Shown here piece by piece: positions 8,027 to 13,479 of a stretch of DNA of 14,715 bases (position 1 is the first letter of the stretch; each line of letters opens with the position of its first letter). The notes beneath the pieces were generated by a model. That model saw nothing but the letters and a program-made list of their open reading frames with translations. It did no database searches and was not told the DNA's origin. Origin of the DNA: SLFT01 sp964493075 (GTDB lineage Bacteria > Hydrogenedentota > Hydrogenedentia > Hydrogenedentales > CAITNO01); NCBI GenBank assembly GCA_964493075.1, contig CAZBNU010000090.1:1-14715 (forward strand), read 5' to 3'. The position numbers and the translations under genes were made by a program.

Positions 8027-9037
8027 TTAAAATTGCTCCAAGAATCGCAGGTCGTTTTCGTAAAGGTGGTTGATACTGCTTACGGCGTGTCGCACCATGG
8101 CGATACGGTCAATACCCAGTCCGAAGGCGTATCCCGAATAGTTTTCATAATCATACGAGGCGTATTTGAATACTTCCGGATGTACCATGCCGCATCCGAG
8201 AATTTCAAGCCACTTGCTTTTTACTTCACCGGTATGCCGGTCGCGTGCGGTCCACAGGATGTCCACTTCTGCACTGGGTTCTGTGAAGGGGAAGAAGTGG
8301 GGGCGGAACCGCACCTGAATATCTTTGCCAAAAAAGGTGTGGATGAAGTGCATCAACGTACCCTTCAAATCGGAAAAGGTGATGTTCTTGTCTACAAGAA
8401 GCCCTTCCATCTGGATAAACATGGGACTGTGTGTAGCGTCAAGATCAACACGGTATACACGGCCTGGAACCACCACGGCCACGGGCGGCGGAGTTTGTTC
8501 CATGACGCGCATTTGCACTGGAGAGGTTTGTGTGCGCAGGACGACGCCAGGCTTGACAAAGAAAGTGTCATGGGAGTCCCGTGCGGGATGGTCGTCCGGT
8601 GTATTTAGCGCATCAAAGTTGTAGTATTCCGTTTCCACATCGGGACCTACTGCCACCTGAAAACCCATCTGCGAAAATATGTCAAGGATTTCATCGCAAA
8701 TCTGATTGATGACATGGACATGTCCCGCTGGGGCGCAACGACCGGGCAGGGAGATATCCACTATCTCGGACTGTGCTTTTTTTAGATTCTCCTGGCTTTC
8801 CAAGATTTGCTTGCGGGCATCCAGAAGTTTGCCAAGTTGTTCTTTCAGGGCGTTTGCCAGTTGGCCGATTTCCTTGCGTTCTTCTGGCGTTGCCTGGCCG
8901 AGTCCGCGAAGAATTTCCGTGACCTTGCCTTTCCTGCCAAGATACGAAACACGCACCTCATCCAGGACTTTCAGATCGTTAGCGGCATTGATGCCTGCAA
9001 CCGCCTCGTCCCGTAGTGCTTCAAAGCGTTCTTTCAT
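8027..9037 (-). CDS. pheS: phenylalanine--tRNA ligase alpha subunit
   Basis: This is the catalytic alpha subunit of phenylalanyl-tRNA synthetase, a class II synthetase of 336 residues (normal length). Residues 1-100 form the N-terminal helical coiled coil that contacts tRNA. The catalytic core carries YNFDALNTPDDHPARD, LRTQTSPVQMR, the motif 2 region PGRVYRVDLDATHSPMF, PHFFPFTEPSAEVD, LGCGMVHPEVF and motif 3 GLGIDRIAM. Two positions differ from the usual family pattern as I know it: FIQMEG where FHQ(M/V)EG is typical, and SIN where D(I/L)R usually precedes the C-terminal ENDLRFL block. The ATG at 9037 has a good Shine-Dalgarno site GGAAGG (plus 9047-9052) 9 nt upstream. It is the first gene of the pheST-zap operon. 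Confidence 0.98.
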   Translation of the reverse strand: MKERFEALRDEAVAGINAANDLKVLDEVRVSYLGRKGKVTEILRGLGQATPEERKEIGQLANALKEQLGKLLDARKQILESQENLKKAQSEIVDISLPGRCAPAGHVHVINQICDEILDIFSQMGFQVAVGPDVETEYYNFDALNTPDDHPARDSHDTFFVKPGVVLRTQTSPVQMRVMEQTPPPVAVVVPGRVYRVDLDATHSPMFIQMEGLLVDKNITFSDLKGTLMHFIHTFFGKDIQVRFRPHFFPFTEPSAEVDILWTARDRHTGEVKSKWLEILGCGMVHPEVFKYASYDYENYSGYAFGLGIDRIAMVRHAVSSINHLYENDLRFLEQF

Positions 9038-9046
9038 TTGAGTTAA

Positions 9047-9070
9047 CCTTCCAACGCGGGTGTTGCCCGC
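9047..9070 (-). promoter_or_regulatory. pheS ribosome-binding site with adjacent leader hairpin
   Basis: On the minus strand GGAAGG (plus 9047-9052) lies 9 nt before the pheS ATG and supports that start. Just upstream in the leader a perfect 5-bp stem GCGGG/CCCGC (plus 9056-9060 and 9066-9070) closes a 5-nt loop. The stem ends 3 nt before the Shine-Dalgarno site and has no T-run, so it is not an intrinsic terminator. A role in mRNA stability or translation is possible but unproven. No Phe-rich leader peptide or T-box is visible. Confidence 0.45.
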
Positions 9071-9186
9071 ATCCTGAAATTAGTTTCCTTTTGGTATGTT
9101 GTTCACACTTTCGTGTTTTCCCGAATGCATCAATGAATGCCCGGTACGCTGAAGCGTGAAGAACATACTAAGACCTTTTCATGTAT

Positions 9187-9267
9187 CGTCATTGCGAGGT
9201 ACGAAGAAATCTCATTCTCCAGATAGTTATCGTGTAACATCAGATTGCTTCGTGCCTCGCAATGACG
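9187..9267. repeat. palindromic dispersed-type repeat (REP/MITE-like), 28-bp arms
   Basis: The left arm 9187-9214 starts CGTCATTGCGAGGTACGAAG. The reverse complement of the right arm 9240-9267 starts CGTCATTGCGAGGCACGAAG. The arms agree at 25 of 28 positions around a 25-nt spacer. The GTCATTGCGAG...CTCGCAATGAC pattern is a recurrent intergenic repeat type in many bacterial genomes, so other copies are expected elsewhere in this genome. The RNA of either strand would fold into a long hairpin. No coding capacity is seen and no target-site duplication was identified. Confidence 0.85.
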
Positions 9268-9354
9268 GACTACCTGTAGGTAATTCATGCTCACACAAAA
9301 TCTCTCTCTTGCAATCGCCGCCAACAGCGGCCCAGGATCGGAATGACGAAAAGA

Positions 9355-10020
9355 TCACACGAACAGGGCGCGCCCAATACGTACCTGGGTTGCACCTTCC
9401 TCAATGGCAAATTCAAAATCATCCGTCATGCCCATGCTGCGTTCCTGCAGGGCATGCTCATCTGCCAGGGCATTGAGGCTGCGAAAACAGTTGCGAATCA
9501 ATTCTTCCGGCGCGTCAAAAGGCGCCATCGTCATCAAACCTTTCAAACGCAGGCGTTCAAGATCGCGAATCTGCACGATGGCAGCAGGCAGTTCTTCGGT
9601 CGCGAAACCGTGTTTTGACTCTTCTCCGCTGACATTCACTTCCACCATGACATCCAGTGTTTTGTCCTGTTCTTCACAGCGTTTTTGGAGGGCTTCCGCG
9701 ACCTTAACCCGGTCAATGGCTTCCACAACAGAAAAGCACGCCGTCACGTCCCGCGCCTTGCGCGACTGGACCGGCGCAATGAAATGCCAGCAGATATCCT
9801 TTGGAAGCGACGCTATCTTGGGGAGCGCCGATTCCAGGCGGTTTTCGCCAAAATCACGCATGCCCAGGTCGTAAAGCGTTTGAATCTCAGCAACGCCAAC
9901 CGTCTTGGTGACCGCTACCAGCGTAACGTCGGCAGGATTGCGTTGAGAACGCACCGCCGCATTATCAATTCTGCGTTGAATGATATTCAAATTATGTGCA
10001 ATACGGGCTCGCAATAACAA
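9355..10020 (-). CDS. YggS/PROSC-family pyridoxal-phosphate-binding protein
   Basis: This is a 221-residue PLP-binding protein of the YggS/YlmE/PLPBP family, a fold-type III alanine-racemase-like TIM barrel with no known catalytic activity that acts in PLP homeostasis. The PLP lysine is Lys39 in LVAVTKT. Other landmarks are DFGENRLESALPKI, WHFIAPVQSRK, VMVEVNVSGEESKHGF, LKGLMTMAP, SMGMTDDFEFAIEEGATQVRIGRALF. The WHFI block differs from the usual WHFIGxLQxNK: the Gly is Ala and the Asn is Arg. The TTG start at 10020 is supported by AGGAG (plus 10026-10030) 5 nt upstream, and no ATG fits better. The protein ends at the conserved IGRALF block with no extension. In many bacteria this gene neighbours cell-division genes (sepF, ftsZ region); here it lies behind the pheST-zap operon on the same strand but 317 bp away, so it probably has its own promoter. 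Confidence 0.93.
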   Translation of the reverse strand: MLLRARIAHNLNIIQRRIDNAAVRSQRNPADVTLVAVTKTVGVAEIQTLYDLGMRDFGENRLESALPKIASLPKDICWHFIAPVQSRKARDVTACFSVVEAIDRVKVAEALQKRCEEQDKTLDVMVEVNVSGEESKHGFATEELPAAIVQIRDLERLRLKGLMTMAPFDAPEELIRNCFRSLNALADEHALQERSMGMTDDFEFAIEEGATQVRIGRALFV

Positions 10021-10025
10021 ATGAA

Positions 10026-10030
10026 CTCCT
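10026..10030 (-). promoter_or_regulatory. Shine-Dalgarno site fixing the TTG start of the yggS-like gene
   Basis: The minus-strand sequence AGGAG lies 5 nt before the TTG at 10020. No in-frame ATG lies closer to the conserved start region, so this site decides the start. Upstream, TTGCAA followed 18 nt later by TATCCT is a weak promoter candidate in the 173-bp gap. Confidence 0.6.
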
Positions 10031-10193
10031 AGATTACTTTACAAAAAATATCTCGTAAAGGATACATCCAGACCCCGGTTTATTGCAAGAAAACATGGAA
10101 TTACGAAAGGAAAAAAATCGCTCACAGAGTCACAACGGCACAAAAAGTTTATTGCGAAGGTGGGGCATTCTTGTCTCCGCTCCGAGACGCAGA

Positions 10194-11099
10194 TTATAAA
10201 AGCAATTTTTCAGGCTCGGCGGTGAGTTCGAGGAGGCGTTCCAGGAAGTCGGTTAAGTCGCCGAAGTCGAGGGCGCGATGGTCGAAGCAGAAGGTGAGGG
10301 GCATGATTTCGCGGATGACGACGCGGTCAACGCCGTTCTCATCGGTTTCCACGCGGGGCTCTTTGTGTACGCCTGCAAGGGCAATGACGGACACGGCAGG
10401 CGCTATGATTTCCAGAATGGAAACATGGCAACGCAGTTTCGGCATGACACTGCCCACATTGCTCACCACGATACTGGCGTCCAGTAGGTCCTGCGCAACA
10501 AGCCGTTCAGTTGCCGGTTTGGCAAAATATGCGTTACGGTCTGCTTTCGACGGCAATTTAATGCGATGCGGTCCGGCGAGATTCGCCCATAGCCGCTTTA
10601 TCATGGTAAATACTTGCCCTTTGCGTAGGCATTTTAAGGTGTCGTCCAATCCTGCCTCGTATAGGAGCAGGTCAATATTAGTGTTCCTCGATCGTTTTCG
10701 CAGCGTCTCCATTGCCCGGCAAACATCGGGCAACGATTTTCCGCCCACATCACGCAGGACGGGGGTGATGAGACGGCGGTCGTGTGCCAGCAGCGGTATG
10801 GCAATATCTATGGTATCCAGCATATGAAGCAGGCCGACACGGTCCGTACGGCTGTATTCAATGTGGGTGTTCATGTCTTCGGAAGCCTTCATCGCTTCCG
10901 CGATGATTTTGAGCATGACCGAATTCATGGTGAGTCGCACATCGGTAAAGTCAGGATGGGTTCGCATCTGGCCGATGAAGGCCTGTATGTTACCCACATC
11001 CAGGTCAATAATGATGCCGACATGGGGGATGGTCTCCCAGGACTCGACGGTTTTGTGGGCAACAACTCTGCGTTGAATATCAAATACTTTGTATTTCAT
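10194..11099 (-). CDS. stand-alone 2-oxoacid dehydrogenase E2-type acyltransferase domain protein
   Basis: This 301-residue protein matches the catalytic (CoA-acyltransferase) domain of 2-oxoacid dehydrogenase E2 subunits. The N-terminal block has WETIPHVGIIIDLDV, followed by IDIAIPLL, a SNVGS stretch in the position of the family's SNLG/SNVG block, and a C-terminal FDHRALD block. In a gapless comparison with the usual DHRxxDG motif the catalytic His and Asp are kept, but the following Gly is Phe. There is no lipoyl domain, no peripheral subunit-binding domain and no E1 or E3 gene nearby, so it is unlikely to be a standard complex core. Its acceptor and substrate are unknown. The ATG at 11099 has GGAAAG (plus 11109-11114) 9 nt upstream. 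A longer frame from 11171 would add 24 residues that do not resemble the family and is rejected. Confidence 0.85.
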   Translation of the reverse strand: MKYKVFDIQRRVVAHKTVESWETIPHVGIIIDLDVGNIQAFIGQMRTHPDFTDVRLTMNSVMLKIIAEAMKASEDMNTHIEYSRTDRVGLLHMLDTIDIAIPLLAHDRRLITPVLRDVGGKSLPDVCRAMETLRKRSRNTNIDLLLYEAGLDDTLKCLRKGQVFTMIKRLWANLAGPHRIKLPSKADRNAYFAKPATERLVAQDLLDASIVVSNVGSVMPKLRCHVSILEIIAPAVSVIALAGVHKEPRVETDENGVDRVVIREIMPLTFCFDHRALDFGDLTDFLERLLELTAEPEKLLL

Positions 11100-11209
11100 G
11101 GATAAAAACTTTCCGGCTGTAAGCCATTTGAGAAAAAAAGAGGGCTGTAGTGCAAGATTGGGAAATCGCACAGGTGTCGGAATGAGGATGCCTTATTTGG
11201 GATTAGGGG

Positions 11210-12157
11210 CTATTTCATCTCGTTTTCATACTTTTCAAAAGCGCCGGCAACATCTGCTGTTTCAGCGTCGTTGCGGTGAATGAAGAGGCGATAGCGCATG
11301 GTAACGCTTGCACCGGGCTGCAATTCGTAGCCTTTGACATGGGGCCAGGATTGTCCCAGGAAACCGTAGTGGCGTAGAATCCATTTCGGGTGGGGATAGT
11401 CCATATTACCGGGATGTTGGAACGTGGCCATGCCGGATACCGTGTTGCCATCCTTTTCGGTGGCAAAGGAGATATCCACCCAAGGCGTTGGATAATCATC
11501 CTCCGTATTGTCTACTTCCGGCTCTTGTTTACCCAGTGCCGACGTAAACTGGAAGGGCTTTCGGGTAGCATCCGGCCGCAGGCAGAAACCGCCATATCCT
11601 TTGTTATCGGTGAGGGCGCCGCGAATGGTGAAAACGTCTTCTGCCAAATTGGTAAAGCTAAGTTCAAAGTCAATGGCGCGGGACTGTTCCGTTGCCGGAT
11701 GAACAATAATGCGTACTTCTTCCTGCATTACCGGATTATCGGGGTCGTCATCGAAAACCCAGTGGTTTTTTGAGGCAATAATTACCTTATTATCTTCTGT
11801 CTTCTTTTCTATCCATTCGGCATGTACGGAACGAATACCATCCAGTAACCAAATATCAGCTCTTTTATTGCCGAGCGTGCTGTCCGGCCAGGACCAGAAC
11901 ACGCCGCGATGATGGCGATGATCAATGGGATAGTCCTGGGTCATCACTTCGCCGTCCAATCCATACAGCGGATGGATGTAGCCAGCACGCTGGTAGCGTT
12001 CCGGCACACGCTTCGGCAGTTTGCTAAATTCATAGTGATAAGACAGAACGGGTTTGCCATCCTCAGACACCTTTAAGGCCTGTCCGTCATCGTCAATGGT
12101 GAATGCACCCTGAAACATAGAAAGTATCATCATACCAGCAATACTCATATACATCAT
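11210..12157 (-). CDS. DUF6807 ('PmoA family') protein, probably exported
   Basis: This is a 315-residue protein of the DUF6807 family, often labelled 'methane oxygenase PmoA family'. That label is misleading: there is no likeness to the copper membrane monooxygenase subunit and no pmoB or pmoC is present. The landmark is DHRHHRGVFWSW at about residues 78-90, preceded by YIHPLYGLDGEVMTQDYP; conserved His/Asp residues there could form a ligand or metal site. Later blocks (GFCLRPDA, MATFQHPGN, PWVDISF) fit a beta-sandwich typical of sugar-related proteins. The first ~18 residues are hydrophobic and Met-rich with a possible cleavage site near QGA, which suggests export, although the basic N-region is missing. 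Members are common near sugar-catabolism genes in Planctomycetes, Verrucomicrobia, Bacteroidetes and similar groups. The ATG at 12157 has AAGGA (plus 12164-12168) 6 nt upstream. Confidence 0.85.
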   Translation of the reverse strand: MMYMSIAGMMILSMFQGAFTIDDDGQALKVSEDGKPVLSYHYEFSKLPKRVPERYQRAGYIHPLYGLDGEVMTQDYPIDHRHHRGVFWSWPDSTLGNKRADIWLLDGIRSVHAEWIEKKTEDNKVIIASKNHWVFDDDPDNPVMQEEVRIIVHPATEQSRAIDFELSFTNLAEDVFTIRGALTDNKGYGGFCLRPDATRKPFQFTSALGKQEPEVDNTEDDYPTPWVDISFATEKDGNTVSGMATFQHPGNMDYPHPKWILRHYGFLGQSWPHVKGYELQPGASVTMRYRLFIHRNDAETADVAGAFEKYENEMK

Positions 12158-12233
12158 CGTAAATCCTTTATTATGTGATAAGCGCCGTCATTCTGCGCTT
12201 CAGCAATATGCCAACACTGAATACATATCATGC

Positions 12234-12249
12234 CACACAGTACTGTGTG
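12234..12249. promoter_or_regulatory. perfect 16-bp palindrome upstream of the DUF6807 gene
   Basis: CACACAGTACTGTGTG is its own reverse complement. It lies 77 bp upstream of the DUF6807 start, in the 145-bp gap after the 2TM gene. As minus-strand RNA it is not followed by a T-run, so a terminator for the upstream gene is unlikely. A dimeric regulator's operator is the simplest reading. On the plus strand it is followed by four T residues, but no plus-strand gene ends here. Confidence 0.5.
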
Positions 12250-12302
12250 TTTTCACATAACGAATGGTTCTGACAGGCAGTTTCACCTGTGGGAACGCTG
12301 CA

Positions 12303-12602
12303 TTACGTTTCAAGTTCTTTGGCGATTTCTTCTGATTTTACTTTTTCATAAAGTCTCACCATCTTTGATGCAAGGAACCAGTGCAGAAGTAGGCCTGCGC
12401 CCCAACCAAAAAATGGCCATATCACCCAGAAGGTTCCGGGGGTTGTGAGAAGGTTTATTACCACAAGAAGAATGATTACGAAGGCAAAAATAATGCCGTG
12501 AATATACAAAGACATGCGAATTCTTGCGCGGCATACGGCTCGGTTGTAGATGTCTTCCTGCTCTTCCTGTGCCAGTTTGTCTTTCATGGTGTCGCTCATC
12601 AT
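12303..12602 (-). CDS. 2TM-domain membrane protein
   Basis: This is a 99-residue protein with the 2TM domain, a hairpin of two membrane helices whose function is unknown; the domain also occurs attached to histidine kinases and regulators. Helix 1 is at about residues 31-52 (with His35 and Asn50) and helix 2 at about 57-77 (WPFFGWGAGLLLHWF, with the typical GW and His74). They are separated by a short TTPGTFW turn. A charged N-terminal helix and a C-terminal amphipathic tail flank the hairpin, and both ends probably face the cytoplasm. The AAGGAG site (plus 12607-12612) is 4 nt from the first ATG (12602) and 7 nt from the second (12599), so the second Met may be the true start. The start codons overlap the stop of the RHH/zinc-ribbon gene, so the two are translationally coupled. 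Confidence 0.8.
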   Translation of the reverse strand: MMSDTMKDKLAQEEQEDIYNRAVCRARIRMSLYIHGIIFAFVIILLVVINLLTTPGTFWVIWPFFGWGAGLLLHWFLASKMVRLYEKVKSEEIAKELET

Positions 12603-13039
12603 TCTTCTCCTTGTTCAAGGTTGTTTTGATTGTCAAGTTGTTCCCGAAGGGTTGTGTAACAGGTAGTGCATATCATGCGTGGCGTAGGAAAGGGGCCATG
12701 TGCCAGGTGTGCGCAGGTGCCGCGTTCAAGCACCTGGTCGCAGGCAGCACAGTTGGTGTTGTTTGTGACTACGACCTCGCTGAATGCAGAGGTGACCAGG
12801 AGGAAATCAGGCAAGTCATCCGTTGTCGGTAGTTCTGAAAAGCGTTCCGTCAAATAGCATCGTACCAAATCCGACACGGACATGTCCCGAAGTTCGGCTT
12901 CAGCTTTAATTCGGTCCATGATACCGCCTTCAATGCGCAAATGGAGCACGGCATCTTTTTTGAGTTTTCGTTCAGCCCAAAGTTTTCGTTCCACTTCGCG
13001 CTGAAGTTGTCGCGCGGCCTTCAGTTTGTCATTGTTCAC
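12599..13039 (-). CDS. ribbon-helix-helix plus zinc-ribbon protein, probable autoregulated DNA-binding regulator
   Basis: I do not recognise this 146-residue protein as a named family. Residues 5-29 are a strongly basic helix. Residues 30-67 have the look of a ribbon-helix-helix DNA-binding domain: strand AVLHLRIEG, helix GIMDRIKAEAELRD, then MSVSDLVRCYLTERF. Residues 97-127 carry two CxxC pairs (Cys97/Cys100 and Cys124/Cys127) with Cys109, His111 and His114 between them, as expected of a zinc ribbon or a redox/metal-sensing site. The GTG start at 13039 is supported by GAGGAG (plus 13048-13053) 8 nt upstream. A near-consensus sigma70 promoter with flanking inverted arms lies immediately upstream, which points to autoregulation. 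The stop overlaps the 2TM gene start by 4 bp, so this protein probably controls, or works with, that membrane protein. Confidence 0.7.
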   Translation of the reverse strand: MNNDKLKAARQLQREVERKLWAERKLKKDAVLHLRIEGGIMDRIKAEAELRDMSVSDLVRCYLTERFSELPTTDDLPDFLLVTSAFSEVVVTNNTNCAACDQVLERGTCAHLAHGPFPTPRMICTTCYTTLREQLDNQNNLEQGEE

Positions 13040-13079
13040 AGCAGTGTCTCCTCGGCAGTGATGCCCGGTTATGCCCGAT

Positions 13080-13107
13080 GTATACCAATATACACTAAAT
13101 GGTATAC
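13080..13107. promoter_or_regulatory. candidate operator: GTATACC-N14-GGTATAC inverted repeat
   Basis: GTATACC (13080-13086) and its exact reverse complement GGTATAC (13101-13107) have centres 21 bp apart, two helical turns. They flank the -10 element: one arm lies in the promoter spacer and the other between the -10 and the transcription start. A third partial half-site TATACA (13089-13094) forms a second inverted pair with TGTATA (13079-13084). Short repeated half-sites over the promoter are typical of ribbon-helix-helix repressors, so binding by the 12599-13039 product is the natural guess. Confidence 0.6.
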
Positions 13108-13116
13108 GTTTGTCAA
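13087..13116 (-). promoter_or_regulatory. sigma70 promoter of the RHH/2TM operon
   Basis: On the minus strand a perfect -35 TTGACA (plus 13111-13116) is followed after 18 nt by TATATT (plus 13087-13092), one mismatch from TATAAT. The predicted start lies near 13079-13081, about 40 nt before the GTG start codon, with a good ribosome-binding site between. It is the best promoter match in the window. Confidence 0.75.
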
Positions 13117-13213
13117 CCTTAATAAGGGTGCATTATTTTTAGCTGGCGGTGTGGGTGTGGTTCGTGGATTCCGGTCTTTTATTTTCTGATTTCCATCAAA
13201 AAATAAAAACCGA

Positions 13214-13305
13214 AATGACGTGGTGGGATGTGAATGACATGGTGGGATGTGAATGACGTGGTGGGATGTGAATGACGTGGTGGGATGTGAATGACGTGGT
13301 GGGAT
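13214..13305. repeat. 19-bp tandem repeat, 4.8 copies
   Basis: The unit AATGACGTGGTGGGATGTG begins at 13214, 13233, 13252, 13271 and 13290, and the last copy breaks off after 16 bases. The second copy has one substitution (ACATGG for ACGTGG) and the others are identical. The near-perfect identity points to recent slippage or expansion. No reading frame uses it. Confidence 0.95.
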
Positions 13306-13309
13306 AACG

Positions 13310-13385
13310 TAGACGCGGCATCTTTGCCGTGTTTTGTTTGCCTACGGCCTATGTTGAAGGCAACGCGGCAGGGATGTCGCGTCTA
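13310..13385. repeat. 76-nt imperfect inverted repeat, 24-bp arms
   Basis: The left arm 13310-13333 begins TAGACGCGGCATC. The reverse complement of the right arm 13362-13385 begins TAGACGCGACATC. The arms match at 20 of 24 positions, and the differences are all transitions compatible with G-U pairing in one of the two RNA strands. In the loop TTGCCT and AGGCAA extend the fold. It looks like a member of a dispersed palindromic repeat family. It starts 5 bp after the tandem array ends. Confidence 0.85.
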
Positions 13386-13479
13386 AGTTGGTGCCGAATG
13401 TTCTATGATGAGAACGCAGGTGTATATAAGCCAACAAAGGCTATTTTTTGCTACATTAACTGGACAGTCTTAATCGTCG

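Larger units (their letters stand above)
9038..9354. other. 317-bp non-coding gap between pheS and the yggS-like gene
   Basis: No credible gene is present. From the pheS side it contains the pheS leader and Shine-Dalgarno site, then about 110 bp without a clear promoter match. A palindromic repeat follows (9187-9267), and a small GCCGC/GCGGC hairpin (9317-9331) lies about 20 bp beyond the stop of the yggS-like gene. That last hairpin has no downstream T-run on the minus strand, so it is at best a weak 3' structure. Short reading frames across the gap mostly translate the repeat and are not convincing. Confidence 0.7.
13040..13479. other. 440-bp non-coding, repeat-rich gap
   Basis: No credible gene is present on either strand. 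From left to right it holds the RHH leader and ribosome-binding site, the promoter/operator (13080-13116), and an AT-rich imperfect hairpin (about 13172-13185 with 13200-13212, CGGT-TTTTATTTT type with a one-base bulge). Then come the 19-bp tandem array (13214-13305), the 76-nt inverted repeat (13310-13385) and about 95 bp of plain sequence up to the HAD stop codon. No strong intrinsic terminator for the HAD gene is visible. Confidence 0.7.

Noticed and set aside
10173..10190. GTCTC/GAGAC hairpin just beyond the E2-type gene stop as a terminator
   Set aside because: The stem is 5 bp and is followed by AAGAATGCC rather than a T-run on the coding strand.
11100..11171. 24-residue N-terminal extension of the E2-type protein
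   Set aside because: The extension is unlike the family, and a good GGAAAG site precedes the ATG at 11099.
11210..12157. Literal reading of the DUF6807 protein as a methane monooxygenase PmoA subunit
   Set aside because: There are no membrane helices beyond the signal-like N-terminus, and no pmoB or pmoC genes. The family name is a legacy label.
12158..12302. Sigma70 promoter for the DUF6807 gene
   Set aside because: Pairs such as TTGGCA upstream have no acceptable -10 at 16-19 nt, so no promoter could be placed with confidence.
13214..13305. CRISPR array or replication-origin iterons
   Set aside because: The repeats are directly abutting without spacers and no cas or rep gene is present. 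A slippage-type tandem array is simpler.
13429..13450. AGCC-N6-GGCT followed by ATTTTTT on the plus strand, resembling an intrinsic terminator
   Set aside because: The stem is only 4 bp with mismatches below it, and no plus-strand gene ends nearby.
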